NCBI RefSeq assembly: GCF_001517975.1
Contig: NZ_KQ950180.1
Location: forward strand, 3,038-67,037
From: Thermobifida cellulosilytica TB100
GTDB taxonomy: Bacteria; Actinomycetota; Actinomycetes; Streptosporangiales; Streptosporangiaceae
DNA length: 64,000 bases
Direction: 5' to 3'
The position numbers were made by a program, and so were the translations under genes. The notes beneath the pieces were generated by a model. That model was not told where the DNA came from. It made no database searches and saw only the letters and a program-made list of their open reading frames with translations. The stretch's first letter is position 1. The number at the start of each line of letters is the position of its first letter. Below, piece by piece: positions 1 through 10,500 of this stretch.

Positions 1-1326
1 GTCACGCAGTGGCTCAAGCAGGAGGGCGACACCGTCGAGTCGGGTGAGCCGCTCCTGGAGGTCTCGACCGACAAGGTCGACACCGAGATCCCCTCACCCG
101 TCTCCGGCGTGCTGACCAAGATCCTCGTCGGCGAGGACGAGACCGTCGAGGTCGGCGCCCAGATCGCGATCATCGGCAGCCCCGACGAGGCCCCCGCGGC
201 CCCGCCCGCTCCCGAACAGCAGCCCGAACCCACCCAGCCCGAGCCCGCACCGCAGGCCGCACCCGCACCGCAGCCCGCGGCCGAGCAGCAGCCGCAGCCC
301 CCCGCCCCGCAGGCCCGCCGCACCCGCGAGGAGGAGACCCCGACGGTGGACCTGGGGACGCTGAGCGGCACCGGGCGGCTGTCGGGGACCGACGCGACCA
401 GCGAGGGGTACGTGACCCCGCTGGTGCGCAAGCTCGCCGCCCAGGAGGGCGTGGACCTGTCCGAGGTCAGGGGCACCGGCGTGGGCGGACGCATCCGCAA
501 GAAGGACGTCCTGGAGGCCGCCCGGCGCAAGCGCGAGCAGCAGCGGGCCGCCGCGTCCCGGCCCGCGCCCGCCACGGCCGCGCCGCGCCGCACGGCCGAC
601 ACCTCCCTGCGGGGCCGCACCGAGACGATGTCGCGGCTGCGCCAGACCATCGCCGAGCGGATGGTGGAGTCGCTGCGCACCTCCGCGCAGCTCACCCAGG
701 TGGTCGAGGCGGACGTCACCAACATCGCGCGGCTGCGGGAGCAGGCCGCTGCGCGCTTCGCCTCGGTCGAGGGCGTGGAGCTGGGCTTCTTCCCGTTCTT
801 CGCGCTGGCCGCGGTCGAGGCGCTCAAGGCCCACCCCAAGCTCAACGCGGTCATCGACGGCACCGAGGTCACCTACCACAGCACCGAGAACCTCGCGGTG
901 GCGGTCTACACCGAGCAGGGCATGCTGGCCCCGGTGATCAAGGACGCCGGCAGCCTCAACCTGGGCGGCCTGGCCCGCAAGATCGCCGACCTGAGCGAGC
1001 GGGCGCACACCGCCCGCCTCGCCCCGGACGAGCTGAGCGGCGGCACCTTCACCATGGTCGACAGCGGCGCCAACGGCGCGCTGCTGGAGACGCCGATCAT
1101 CAACCAGCCGCAGGTGGCGGTCCTGAGCACCGGCACCGTGGTCAAGCGGCCGGTGGTGGTGGAGGACCCGCAACTGGGCGAGGTCATCACGGTCCGCTCG
1201 GTGGTGTACCTGTCGCTGAGCTACGACCACCGGCTCGTCGACGGCGCCGACGCCGCGCGCTTCCTCACCGACGTCAGGCAGCGTCTGGAGGAGGGCGCCT
1301 TCGAGGCCGCCCTGGGGCTGGACTAG
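1..1326 (+). CDS. sucB: Dihydrolipoamide succinyl-/acyltransferase (E2), 5' end outside window
   Basis: E2 core of a 2-oxo acid dehydrogenase complex. It transfers the acyl group from the lipoyl arm to CoA in the cytoplasm. The reading frame is open from base 1, so the start lies upstream and 441 residues are visible. They show the end of a lipoyl domain (lipoyl Lys about residue 25 in TDKVDTE), an Ala/Pro/Gln-rich hinge (about 60-110), a peripheral E3/E1-binding domain (about 137-173), and the acyltransferase domain ending in the DHRLVDG active-site motif (catalytic His about 410). lipB and lipA follow on the same strand, which fits supply of its cofactor. It could be the E2 of the 2-oxoglutarate, pyruvate or branched-chain complex. 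The sucB name rests on the usual actinobacterial order next to lipB-lipA. Confidence 0.9.
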   Translation, partial: VTQWLKQEGDTVESGEPLLEVSTDKVDTEIPSPVSGVLTKILVGEDETVEVGAQIAIIGSPDEAPAAPPAPEQQPEPTQPEPAPQAAPAPQPAAEQQPQPPAPQARRTREEETPTVDLGTLSGTGRLSGTDATSEGYVTPLVRKLAAQEGVDLSEVRGTGVGGRIRKKDVLEAARRKREQQRAAASRPAPATAAPRRTADTSLRGRTETMSRLRQTIAERMVESLRTSAQLTQVVEADVTNIARLREQAAARFASVEGVELGFFPFFALAAVEALKAHPKLNAVIDGTEVTYHSTENLAVAVYTEQGMLAPVIKDAGSLNLGGLARKIADLSERAHTARLAPDELSGGTFTMVDSGANGALLETPIINQPQVAVLSTGTVVKRPVVVEDPQLGEVITVRSVVYLSLSYDHRLVDGADAARFLTDVRQRLEEGAFEAALGLD

Positions 1327-1343
1327 GTCCGGCCGCGAACGCA

Positions 1344-1377
1344 CGGTGGGGCGGCACTGTCCCGTGCCGCCCCACCG
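1344..1377 (+). terminator. Rho-independent-type hairpin after the E2 gene
   Basis: A perfect 14-bp stem (1344-1357 with 1364-1377) and a six-base loop begin 18 bases after the E2 stop. There is no clear U-tract, which is common in high-GC actinobacteria. It separates the E2 gene from lipB. Confidence 0.75.
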
Positions 1378-1623
1378 CATACCCCACCATCATCCCCTGG
1401 TGATCCCCACCACCAAGGTCTTCGTGTCCCGGTTGCCGAGCAGCCGACACCGGGGCGCCCGTCGCGGCGAACCGCCGGACAAGCGCGATGTAATCAGACT
1501 ATCACCCACCGTCGCACTAGGGAGAGTTTCCGGGAAAACCTTCCCGCTTTCCGTCTTCTCCCCGCATGCGGCGGGCTCCGCTCGGCGCTCTCCGGGGCCG
1601 GGGCAGCGCATAAGGTGGAGGGC

Positions 1624-2325
1624 GTGAGTGAGCTCCTGTACCACTGGTTGGGCGAGACCCCCGTCCCCTACGAGGAGGGCTGGGAACTACAGCGGCAGCT
1701 CCACAGGCGCCGCGTCGCCGATCAACTGCCGGACACCGTGCTGCTCCTGGAGCACGAACCCGTCTACACCGCGGGCAAGCGGACCGGCCCGTGGGACCGT
1801 CCGCTGACCGACCCGGGCGCCCCGGTCGTCGACATCGACCGCGGCGGCAAGATCACCTGGCACGGCCCCGGCCAGCTCACCGCCTACCCGATCGTCAGGC
1901 TCCCGGCCCCCATGGACGTCGTCGCCTACGTGCGCGCGCTGGAGGAGGCGGTCATCCGGATGATCGGCGAGTTCGGGCTCGCCGGCATGCGGGTGGAGGG
2001 CCGCACCGGCGTATGGCTCGCCGCCGACCCCGGGCGGGGCCTGCCCGAGCGCAAGATCGCCGCGATCGGCTGCCGGGTCGCCAAGGGGGTGACGATGCAC
2101 GGGTTCGCGGTGAACTGCAACAACGACCTGTCGTGGTTCGACCGGATCGTGCCCTGCGGGATCTCCGACGCCGGAGTGACCTCGCTGACGGCCGAACTGG
2201 GTCGCGACGTCCGCGTGGGCGACATCCTGGCGGCCACCGAGCACCACCTGGCCGAGGTGCTCGGCGCGTCCAGCCACCGCAGAGTCGTCGGGTGGCCCGC
2301 GCTCCCCGAGCCCGTCGACGCCTGA
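1624..2325 (+). CDS. lipB: Octanoyltransferase LipB
   Basis: Moves octanoate from octanoyl-ACP to the lipoyl domains of E2 proteins and GcvH, which is the first step of lipoate synthesis. The 233 residues carry the family signatures [10 protein letters not shown] (about 79-88), the catalytic Lys region [19 protein letters not shown], and the IVPCGI catalytic Cys. The GTG at 1624 is chosen because a -10-like CATAAG at 1609-1614 would put the transcript start almost on it (leaderless). An in-frame GTG at 1615 has no better ribosome site. lipA begins 49 bases downstream, so the two probably form one operon. Confidence 0.93.
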   Translation: MSELLYHWLGETPVPYEEGWELQRQLHRRRVADQLPDTVLLLEHEPVYTAGKRTGPWDRPLTDPGAPVVDIDRGGKITWHGPGQLTAYPIVRLPAPMDVVAYVRALEEAVIRMIGEFGLAGMRVEGRTGVWLAADPGRGLPERKIAAIGCRVAKGVTMHGFAVNCNNDLSWFDRIVPCGISDAGVTSLTAELGRDVRVGDILAATEHHLAEVLGASSHRRVVGWPALPEPVDA

Positions 2326-2374
2326 GCCACGTCGACGGGTACGCGCCACAAGCGAAACGAAAGGAAGGCCGGCT

Positions 2375-3313
2375 GTGAGCATCGCTCCCGAGGGCCGCAA
2401 GCTGCTGCGGGTGGAGGCCCGCAACAGCGCGACTCCCATCGAGAAGAAGCCGCCGTGGATCAAGATCAAGGCGAGGATGGGGCCGGAGTACACCGAGCTG
2501 CACTCCCTGGTCAGGAACGAGGGCCTGCACACGGTGTGCCAGGAGGCCGGGTGCCCCAACATCTACGAGTGCTGGGAGGACCGGGAGGCCACCTTCCTCA
2601 TCGGCGGCGACCAGTGCACCCGGCGCTGCGACTTCTGCCAGATCGCCACGGGCAAGCCCGCCGCGCTGGACCGGGGCGAGCCGCTGCGGGTCGCCGAGTC
2701 GGTACGCACGATGGGCCTCAAGTACGCGACCGTCACCGGGGTGGCCCGCGACGACCTGGACGACGGCGGCGCGTGGCTGTACGCCGAGACGGTCCGCCAG
2801 ATCCACAAGCTGAACCCCGGCACCGGCGTCGAGCTGCTGATCCCCGACTTCAACGCCGACCCCGACCTGCTGGGCGAGGTGTTCGGCTCGCGTCCGGAGG
2901 TGCTGGCGCACAACATCGAGACGGTGCCGCGGATCTTCCGCCGCATCCGGCCCGGGTTCCGCTACGAGCGCTCCCTGGAGGTGATCACCCGCGCCCGCGA
3001 GGCGGGACTGGTCACCAAGTCCAACCTGATCCTGGGCATGGGCGAGACCCGCGAGGAGATCAGCCAGGCCATGCGCGACCTGCACGAGGCCGGCTGCGAC
3101 CTGCTCACCATCACCCAGTACCTGCGCCCCTCGAGGCTGCACCACCCGGTCGACCGCTGGGTCAAGCCGGAGGAGTTCGTGGAGCTGGGCCGGGAGGCCG
3201 AGGAGATCGGTTTCGCCGGGGTCATGTCGGGCCCGCTGGTGCGCTCCTCCTACCGGGCGGGACGGCTGTACCGGCAGGCGGTCGAGCGCCGCGGGGCGGC
3301 CGCCGCGTCCTGA
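2375..3313 (+). CDS. lipA: Lipoyl synthase LipA (radical SAM)
   Basis: Inserts two sulfurs into protein-bound octanoyl groups to form lipoyl. It is a radical-SAM enzyme with two 4Fe-4S clusters. The 312 residues show the N-terminal auxiliary-cluster cysteines ([12 protein letters not shown], about 47-58), the radical-SAM CxxxCxxC (CTRRCDFC, about 78-85), and the C-terminal GPLVRSSY region whose Ser ligates the auxiliary cluster. The GTG start has an AAGGAAGG ribosome site 7-8 bases upstream. It lies directly after lipB and completes the endogenous lipoylation pathway for the E2 upstream. Length is normal for the family. Confidence 0.96.
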   Translation: MSIAPEGRKLLRVEARNSATPIEKKPPWIKIKARMGPEYTELHSLVRNEGLHTVCQEAGCPNIYECWEDREATFLIGGDQCTRRCDFCQIATGKPAALDRGEPLRVAESVRTMGLKYATVTGVARDDLDDGGAWLYAETVRQIHKLNPGTGVELLIPDFNADPDLLGEVFGSRPEVLAHNIETVPRIFRRIRPGFRYERSLEVITRAREAGLVTKSNLILGMGETREEISQAMRDLHEAGCDLLTITQYLRPSRLHHPVDRWVKPEEFVELGREAEEIGFAGVMSGPLVRSSYRAGRLYRQAVERRGAAAAS

Positions 3314-3346
3314 GCCCGCAGCGGCGGTGACACCGGGGTGACACCG

Positions 3347-3384
3347 ATGTGAGACGGCGGCGGGGAACCGCCGCCGTCTCACAT
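3347..3384 (+). terminator. Strong hairpin terminator after lipA
   Basis: A perfect 17-bp stem (3347-3363 with 3368-3384) with a four-base GGAA loop lies between lipA and the DUF4191 gene. The next start codon is only 28 bases beyond it. The downstream gene therefore depends on read-through or on a very compact promoter between 3385 and 3411. Confidence 0.85.
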
Positions 3385-3411
3385 GTCCGCTTCCCGCCCT
3401 ATCCTTGAGGT

Positions 3412-4143
3412 ATGGCCAAGAAGCCCAAGGACACCAGGACCGCCCAGGCCGACTCGGCCAAGGGCGAGGCCGCCGCGAAGCAGCCCGGCAGGTTCAAGCA
3501 GTTCGGCATGGTCGTCAGGATCGTGCACCAGCACAGCCCGAAGAGCATCCCGATCGCGGTCGGGATCATGGTGGCGGTGCTGGCCGCAGCCGTCCTGATC
3601 GCCGTCCTCACGGGCTCCTGGCTGTACCCACTGCTGCTGGGCATCCCGCTGGCGGTGCTGGCGGGCCTGATCGCCTTCTCGCAGAGCGCGCAGAAGGTGC
3701 AGTACCGCCTGCTGGACGGCCAGCTCGGCGCAGGGCTGGCGATCCTCCAGAACCTGCGCGGCAACTGGACGGTCGACCCGGGAGTCAACGCCAACCGCAA
3801 CATGGACGTCGTGCACCGCGCGGTGGGCTACCCGGGTGTGGTGCTGGTCGGCGAGGGCGACCCGCAGCGGCTGAAGTCGCTGATCGCGGCGGAGCGCAAG
3901 CGCGTCATGCGGGTGGCCTACGACACGCCCATCTACGACGTGCAGGTCGGCAACGGCGAGGGCCAGGTCAAGGTCTCCGAACTGCAAAAGAGCCTCTTCA
4001 AGCTGCCCCGCAACCTGGACAAGCCGCAACTGACGGAGCTGCGCTACCGGCTCAAGGCGCTGCCCCCGGCCATGCAGGCCCCGCGCGGCCCCCTCCCCAA
4101 GGGCGTCAAGATGCCCAGGATGCCCCGTCCCAGGCAGCGCTGA
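3412..4143 (+). CDS. DUF4191 family membrane protein
   Basis: Conserved actinobacterial protein of unknown function (DUF4191), typically found next to lipA. The 243 residues have a Lys-rich cytoplasmic N-terminus (about 1-35), two transmembrane helices (about 46-66 and 70-88), and a soluble C-terminal domain (about 95-243) ending in a basic Met/Pro/Arg-rich tail. The ATG is preceded by TTGAGGT, a weak ribosome site. There is no enzymatic motif. The position after the lipoylation genes is conserved, but it proves no role. Confidence 0.85.
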   Translation: MAKKPKDTRTAQADSAKGEAAAKQPGRFKQFGMVVRIVHQHSPKSIPIAVGIMVAVLAAAVLIAVLTGSWLYPLLLGIPLAVLAGLIAFSQSAQKVQYRLLDGQLGAGLAILQNLRGNWTVDPGVNANRNMDVVHRAVGYPGVVLVGEGDPQRLKSLIAAERKRVMRVAYDTPIYDVQVGNGEGQVKVSELQKSLFKLPRNLDKPQLTELRYRLKALPPAMQAPRGPLPKGVKMPRMPRPRQR

Positions 4144-4159
4144 CCCGCTCCGAACGCGA

Positions 4160-4201
4160 CCGGCGCTGCCGGGGCCGCCCGCGCGGCCCCGGCAGCGCCG
4201 G
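4160..4201. terminator. Bidirectional hairpin between converging genes
   Basis: A perfect 19-bp stem (4160-4178 with 4183-4201) with a four-base loop sits between the converging DUF4191 and RDD genes. It is one of the strongest stems in the window and would serve both directions. Confidence 0.85.
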
Positions 4202-4219
4202 TTTCCGTCTGTCCCGTTC

Positions 4220-4708
4220 TCAGAAGCGCCGGTTGACCGTTCCGGCGGCGCGGTCGTGCAGGCCGCGCTGGTCGCGGTCGTAGACGACGGCGGGCAGCCC
4301 CAGGCACAGCAGGAGAGTCCGCACCAGCATCGCGACGGGCCACGGCCATCTCCGCTCGCCGGTGGCGGCGATGCGGATGCCGACCAGCCGCTTGCCCACG
4401 GTGGTGCCGAACAGGGTCAGCAGCGCGGCGGTCATCACCCCGAAGACCAGGAGCGGCAGCCACAGGGCCACTCCCTGGGGGGAGGCCGCCCCCGTGCCGG
4501 GCAGCAGCGGGGTGCCGAAGAGCAGCGCCGACAGGCAGTTCGCGAGAAACCAGTCGATCACCACGGCGGCCAGGCGGCGTCCGAAGCCGGGCACCGACCC
4601 CGGCCCCGTCTCGGGGAACCCCAGTCGGCTGCCCCGGTAGCGGAACTCGGTACCGTCCCCGCCCTCGGCGACTCCGGTCGGACCGTCGTGACCTTTCGAT
4701 TCACCCAT
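4220..4708 (-). CDS. RDD family membrane protein
   Basis: The 162-residue protein begins with an acidic soluble stretch (about 1-40), then carries the RDD domain. It shows GFGRRLAAVVIDWFL (the Arg-Asp signature), a second hydrophobic segment around 75-100, the TTVGKRLVGIRI loop, and a last helix near 125-140. RDD proteins are small multi-helix membrane proteins, sometimes ion or solute transporters. The function here is unknown. The ATG at 4708 has a GGTGAGGG-type ribosome site, and longer in-frame extensions lack one. It runs divergently from glnA, whose GlnR operator lies about 90-125 bases upstream of this start. Confidence 0.8.
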   Translation of the reverse strand: MGESKGHDGPTGVAEGGDGTEFRYRGSRLGFPETGPGSVPGFGRRLAAVVIDWFLANCLSALLFGTPLLPGTGAASPQGVALWLPLLVFGVMTAALLTLFGTTVGKRLVGIRIAATGERRWPWPVAMLVRTLLLCLGLPAVVYDRDQRGLHDRAAGTVNRRF

Positions 4709-4796
4709 GCCCTCACCGTACTGTCCTCCGGAGTTTGCGCTTTCTTGACCCGCAGAAACGGGGACCAGAGCCCGCAAACCGGAAAAGACCTCCGGC

Positions 4797-4834
4797 GTAA
4801 CATCCACGAAACATACGAGACACGGGTCGGAAAT
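4797..4834 (+). promoter_or_regulatory. Double GlnR box upstream of glnA
   Basis: Four 5-mers with six-base spacers match the GlnR operator pattern gTnAC-n6-GaAAC-n6-gTnAC-n6-GaAAC. They are GTAAC (4797-4801), GAAAC (4808-4812), GACAC (4819-4823) and GAAAT (4830-4834). The first pair matches exactly and the second pair is degenerate. GlnR is the OmpR-type nitrogen regulator of actinomycetes and classically controls glnA. The site lies 107 bases before the glnA start and could also act on the divergent RDD gene. Confidence 0.85.
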
Positions 4835-4940
4835 CGGCCGCTCCTAGCGTCGCATACGTAGCCGGGAGGTGGCGTGGGCGGATCTCTCGCGACGCGGCAA
4901 ACACCCGTCCCGCGGCCTTGGAACCTGCACGGAGGTAACC

Positions 4941-6365
<1,425 letters not shown>

Positions 6366-6443
6366 TCGCGCACCGCTCGGCACCGCACCGCGGGGCTTCG
6401 TGGCCGGGCTCCCGGTGCGCGCCGGGACGCGCCTGACGGCAGC

Positions 6444-6479
6444 GGCGGGGCCGCCCTCCTCCGGGAGGGCGGCCCCGCC
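6444..6479 (+). terminator. Hairpin terminator after glnA
   Basis: A perfect 16-bp stem (6444-6459 with 6464-6479) with a TCCG tetraloop starts 78 bases after the glnA stop. The following bases are CTCGTTGTC, weakly T-containing. Confidence 0.8.
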
Positions 6480-6658
6480 TCGTTGTCCCCACCCCGGCGG
6501 CCGGGCCTGCCGCGCCGTCGGCAGGCGTGGCCGCCTCCCGGGTACGCTCAGGTTCCCTGAGCCCCGGGTGCCGCTGCACGGCATGCCGCCCGGGGCGCGG
6601 TCGTTCTCCGGGCCCGGCAGGCCGCCGCGGGGAACCGCGAAAGAGCCGCTCCTGATCC

Positions 6659-6982
6659 TCAGTGCGCCGCGCCCAGTTCCAGGGCGGCGACGCCCGCGAT
6701 CACCAGGACGATGCCGACCACCTGGACCGGGGTGAGGGTGTCGCCGAGGAACAGGGCCCCGACGAGCGCGACCAGGGTGACGCCCAGCGCCGACCAGATG
6801 CCGTAGGCGACTCCCACGCCCATGCCCCGCTCGAGCACCAGGGAGAGCAGGTAGAACGCCGCTCCGTAGCACGTGAGCGCGACGACGGAGGGCAGCGGGC
6901 GGGTGAACCCCTCCGAGTACCGGAGCGAGAGCGTCCCGGTCACCTCGGTGAGGATCGCGCCGATGAGCAGCAGCCACTGCAT
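6659..6982 (-). CDS. Small multidrug resistance (SMR) family exporter
   Basis: Four-helix proton-coupled exporter of 107 residues, normal for the family. Helix 1 carries the essential membrane Glu (Glu13 in GAILTEVTG) that binds proton and cationic substrate. The GVAYGIWSALG segment in helix 3 resembles the Qac/EmrE subgroup rather than the guanidinium-exporting SugE subgroup. Helix 4 ends in VAALELG. The start is the ATG at 6982 with a CCCTGGGGGTT leader. It is divergent from glnE with about 140 bases between the two starts. The substrate is unknown. Confidence 0.88.
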   Translation of the reverse strand: MQWLLLIGAILTEVTGTLSLRYSEGFTRPLPSVVALTCYGAAFYLLSLVLERGMGVGVAYGIWSALGVTLVALVGALFLGDTLTPVQVVGIVLVIAGVAALELGAAH

Positions 6983-7005
6983 GGAACCCCCAGGGGGAAG
7001 CGTCG

Positions 7006-7033
7006 GAGGACAGACACCGCCCCAAGTGTCCTC
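7006..7033 (-). promoter_or_regulatory. Structured leader upstream of the SMR gene
   Basis: Seven bases (7006-7012) pair with 7027-7033. An inner five-base pairing (7013-7017 with 7026-7030) competes with this stem. The element is 24-51 bases before the SMR start, so it could be a leader switch or just a divergent-promoter inverted repeat. It does not match a guanidine riboswitch class. Confidence 0.25.
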
Positions 7034-7123
7034 TTTGTGGCTTATGACTGCCATGGCGGATTCGTTCCTTTCTTTCGCCCCTCGCACGCTCCCCACCGCG
7101 CCCCCGGCGGCTACCGTTGTGCT

Positions 7124-10100
7124 GTGGCGACTCGGGAAAGCTCTGGAATGGGTGTGGGCGCGCTGGCTCGCCGGGGGTTCGGCGACGCGACGCGCGCGGC
7201 GCAGTTGTTGCGGGAGGCGGGGCTGGACCCCGTCGTCCACGAGGCGGTCGTGGACGCGCTGGGCCGGGCGGCCGATCCGGACCTGGCGCTGCTGGGACTG
7301 GTCCGGATCCTGGAGCGCTCCGAGGAGACGGACCTGCTGGGCGCCCTGCTCGACGACGCCGACCTGCGCGAGCGCCTGGTCCAGGTGCTGGGGGCCAGCC
7401 GCGCGCTCGCCGACCACCTGGTGCGCCACCCCGGCGACTGGCGGGAGCTGCGCGGCGCCGACGCCGCCCGCGTGCCCGACGCCGAGGAGCTGCGCACGGG
7501 GCTGCTGCACGTGATCGGCGCCGACCCGTACTCCCCCGCCCCGGTGGCCGACCTGACGCAGGCCGACGCGGCCGAGGTGACGCACGCGCTGCGCCTGGCC
7601 TACCGGCGGCGGGTGCTGCGGCTGGCCGGGCGGGACCTCACCGGACTGCAAGACCTCAAGGAGGTCGCCGCCGAGCTGGCGGACCTGGCCGCGGCCGTGC
7701 TGGAGGGCTCCCTGGCCGTGGCCCGCGCCCGCCTCCCCGAGGACGCCGCGCGCTGCCGCCTGGCCGTGATCGGCATGGGCAAGTGCGGCGGCCGGGAGCT
7801 CAACTACGTCAGCGACGTGGACGTGGTCTTCGTCGCCGCGCCGGCCGAAGGCTGCGACGAGACCGCCGCGATGGAGTCCGCCACCCGGCTGGCCGCCGCG
7901 ATGATGGAGATCCCGCGGCAGACCGACGCCGAGGGCACCCTGTGGGAGGTGGACGCGGCGCTGCGTCCCGACGGCAGGAACGGGCCGCTGGTGCGTCCGC
8001 TGGCCGGGCACGTCGCCTACTACGAGCGCTGGGCCAAGACCTGGGAGTTCCAGGCGCTGCTGAAGGCCCGCCCGATCGCCGGGGACGCGGAGCTGGGCGC
8101 GGCCTACGTCAAGGCGATCAGCCCGATGGTGTGGCACGCTGCGAGCCGGCCGGACTTCGTCGAGGAGGTGCAGGCGATGCGCCGCCGGGTCGAGTCGCAC
8201 ATCCCGCGGGCCGAGGCCGACCGGGAGCTCAAGCTGGGCCGGGGCGGGCTGCGCGACATCGAGTTCGCGGTGCAGTTGCTGCAACTGGTCCACGGCCGCA
8301 GCGACGAGTCGCTGCGCTCCGGCAACACCCTGGAGGCGCTGGAGGCGCTGTCCCAGGGGGGCTACGTGGGCCGCCAGGACGCCGCCGACATGGCCGACTC
8401 CTACCGCTTCCTGCGCCGCGTGGAGCACCTGCTGCAACTGCACCGGCTGCGCCGCACCCACCTGCTGCCCGACTCGCGGACCGAGAACGGCCAGCAGGAG
8501 CTGCGTCGGCTGGGCCGGTCGCTGGGCTTCACCGCCAACCCGGTCGCCGACCTGACCGCCACCTGGCGGCGGCGCGCCGGCGAGGTGCGCCGCCTGCACG
8601 AGAAGCTGTTCTACCGGCCGCTGCTCAAGGCGGTGGCGCGGCTGCCCGAGGACGAGGTGCGGCTCTCCCCCGAGCAGGCGCGCACCCGGCTGGAGGCGCT
8701 GGGCTTCGTCGATCCGGCGGGGGCGCTGCGCCACCTGGAGGCCCTCACCTCCGGGGTGTCGCGGCGCGCGGCGATCCAGCGCACCCTGCTGCCGGTGATG
8801 CTGGGCTGGTTCGCCGACTCGCCCGACCCCGACGCCGGTCTGCTGGGCTTCCGCCAGGTCAGCGACGCGCTGGGGACCACCCCCTGGTACCTGCGGCTGC
8901 TCCGCGACGACGTGCGGGTGGCCGAGCGGATGGCCTACCTGCTGGGCACCAGCCGCTACGTCACTGACCTGCTGCTGCGCGCGCCGGAGGCGGTGGCGAT
9001 GCTCGCCGACGACGCCGACCTCGTGCAGCGCCGCACCGCGGAGCTGGTCACCGAGGCCGACGCGGCGCTGCGGCGGCACGACACGGCGGAGAACCAGGTG
9101 GCGGGGGTGCGGGCACTGCGCCGCCGCGAGCTGCTGCGCACGGCGGTGGCCGACCTGCTGGGGGTGACCGACATCGACGGGGTCGGCGACGCGCTGACCG
9201 CGATCGCGGCGGTCACCATCGACGCGGCGCTGCGCGCGGCGATCGAACGGGTGGCCCACCGGCGGGGCTCGGAGCCGTGCACCCGGATGTGCGTGATCGC
9301 GATGGGGCGGTTCGGCGGCAACGAGCTGAGCTACACCAGCGACGCCGACGTGATGTACGTGCACGACCCGCTGCCGGGGGCGGATCCGGCCGAGGCCGCG
9401 GCGACCGCGGAGGCGGTCGTGCGGGAGCTGTCCCGGCTGCTGGAGCTGCCCGCGGCAGAACCCCCGATGCGCCTGGACGCGGCGCTGCGCCCGGAGGGCC
9501 GCAACGGGCCGATGGTGCGGACCTTCGACTCCTACGCTGCCTACTACACCCGCTGGGCGGCGAACTGGGAGAGCCAGGCGCTGCTGCGCGCGATGCCGGT
9601 GGCCGGGGACGTCGAGCTGGGGCAGCGGTTCGTGGAGCTGATCGATCCGATCCGCTACCCGGACGGGGGTCCCAGCGACCAGGCGATCCGGGAGATCCGG
9701 CGGCTCAAGGCGCGCATGGAGGCCGAGCGGCTGCCGCGCGGCGCCGATCCGGCCCTGCACACGAAGCTGGGCCGGGGCGGGCTCTCGGACGTGGAGTGGG
9801 TGGTGCAACTGATCCAGTTGCGCCACGCCCACGCGGTTCCCGAGCTGCGCACGACGGGGACGCTGCAAGCGCTGAACGCGGCGGTGAGCAGCGGCCTGCT
9901 GGACCCCGACGACGGCGCGACGCTGGAGGTGGCCTGGCGGCTGGCGTCGCGGGTGCGCGGCGCGATCACCCTGGTCCGCGGCAAGGGCGGCGACTCCATC
10001 CCGACCGACCTGCGGGAGCGCACCGCCATCGCGGCCGCGCTGGGCTACCGCGCCGACAACGGCGAGGTGGGTCCGGGGGCGCGGATGACCGAGGAGTACC

Positions 10101-10156
10101 TCCGGGCCACCCGCCGGGCCCGCGTGGTGATGGAGCGCGTGTTCTACGACAGTTGA
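7124..10156 (+). CDS. glnE: Bifunctional glutamine synthetase adenylyltransferase/deadenylylase GlnE
   Basis: Adenylylates and deadenylylates the glnA product in response to nitrogen status. From GTG 7124 the protein is 1010 residues, the family length. A start at ATG 7148 is also possible. Two nucleotidyltransferase halves are visible. The first has GMGKCGGRELNYVSDVDVVF (about 217) and the second has AMGRFGGNELSYTSDADVMY (about 727). Each is followed by RNGPLVR/RNGPMVR and KLGRGGLRDIE/KLGRGGLSDVE helical segments. Both GG...SD.D active sites are intact, so both activities are expected. The nearby GSI-beta carries the target Tyr. There is no strong ribosome site, so translation may be leaderless. 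Confidence 0.96.
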   Translation: MATRESSGMGVGALARRGFGDATRAAQLLREAGLDPVVHEAVVDALGRAADPDLALLGLVRILERSEETDLLGALLDDADLRERLVQVLGASRALADHLVRHPGDWRELRGADAARVPDAEELRTGLLHVIGADPYSPAPVADLTQADAAEVTHALRLAYRRRVLRLAGRDLTGLQDLKEVAAELADLAAAVLEGSLAVARARLPEDAARCRLAVIGMGKCGGRELNYVSDVDVVFVAAPAEGCDETAAMESATRLAAAMMEIPRQTDAEGTLWEVDAALRPDGRNGPLVRPLAGHVAYYERWAKTWEFQALLKARPIAGDAELGAAYVKAISPMVWHAASRPDFVEEVQAMRRRVESHIPRAEADRELKLGRGGLRDIEFAVQLLQLVHGRSDESLRSGNTLEALEALSQGGYVGRQDAADMADSYRFLRRVEHLLQLHRLRRTHLLPDSRTENGQQELRRLGRSLGFTANPVADLTATWRRRAGEVRRLHEKLFYRPLLKAVARLPEDEVRLSPEQARTRLEALGFVDPAGALRHLEALTSGVSRRAAIQRTLLPVMLGWFADSPDPDAGLLGFRQVSDALGTTPWYLRLLRDDVRVAERMAYLLGTSRYVTDLLLRAPEAVAMLADDADLVQRRTAELVTEADAALRRHDTAENQVAGVRALRRRELLRTAVADLLGVTDIDGVGDALTAIAAVTIDAALRAAIERVAHRRGSEPCTRMCVIAMGRFGGNELSYTSDADVMYVHDPLPGADPAEAAATAEAVVRELSRLLELPAAEPPMRLDAALRPEGRNGPMVRTFDSYAAYYTRWAANWESQALLRAMPVAGDVELGQRFVELIDPIRYPDGGPSDQAIREIRRLKARMEAERLPRGADPALHTKLGRGGLSDVEWVVQLIQLRHAHAVPELRTTGTLQALNAAVSSGLLDPDDGATLEVAWRLASRVRGAITLVRGKGGDSIPTDLRERTAIAAALGYRADNGEVGPGARMTEEYLRATRRARVVMERVFYDS

Positions 10157-10326
10157 GCCGTGCCGGGGCGTCCGGCGCTCGGAGCCGGGCGGCGGCCTGC
10201 GCGTGCGACCGGCCCGCCGGGCAGGCGGGACTCCCGGGGCGGCGCCCGCCCCTGTCCCGGCGCCGTCGGGCGTCGCGCCGTGCGCCCGCCCGGGCCGGGC
10301 TCCCCCCTCTCACTCGAGCAGGTTTA

Positions 10327-10340
10327 CGCAAGCTGTTGCG
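10327..10340 (+). promoter_or_regulatory. Putative operator 1 of the amylase gene
   Basis: The inverted repeat CGCAA-GCTG-TTGCG is followed by another TTGCGG at 10345-10350. TTGC-rich palindromes are typical of LacI-family maltose regulators (MalR/Reg1 type). The regulator itself is not in the window. Confidence 0.4.
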
Positions 10341-10500
10341 GTTCTTGCGGAGTTTTCAAGCACCTGTCGCACCACTCCGTCCCCCGAATCCCCTCCCATG
10401 AACCCGACATAACTCCCATATAGTCGCATCTTTCGCCATCCATCACGACTCCGCACCGGGCGGTTCACAAACCAGGCACCGGTTGTTATCTTCGTCTCAC

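Noticed and set aside
4869-4940. Longer glnA protein starting at GTG 4869
   Set aside because: The added 24 residues are unlike GS, and TTG 4941 has a perfect GGAGGT ribosome site giving the standard 474-residue length.
6983-7080. Guanidine riboswitch upstream of the SMR gene
   Set aside because: Neither the ykkC, mini-ykkC (ACGR loops) nor guanidine-III core could be found, and the protein looks Qac-type rather than SugE-type.
6659-9868. Very long minus-strand open frame opposite glnE
   Set aside because: Shadow frame of a GC-rich gene: His/Arg/Gln/Leu-rich repeats without domains. Only its last 107 codons (SMR protein) are real.
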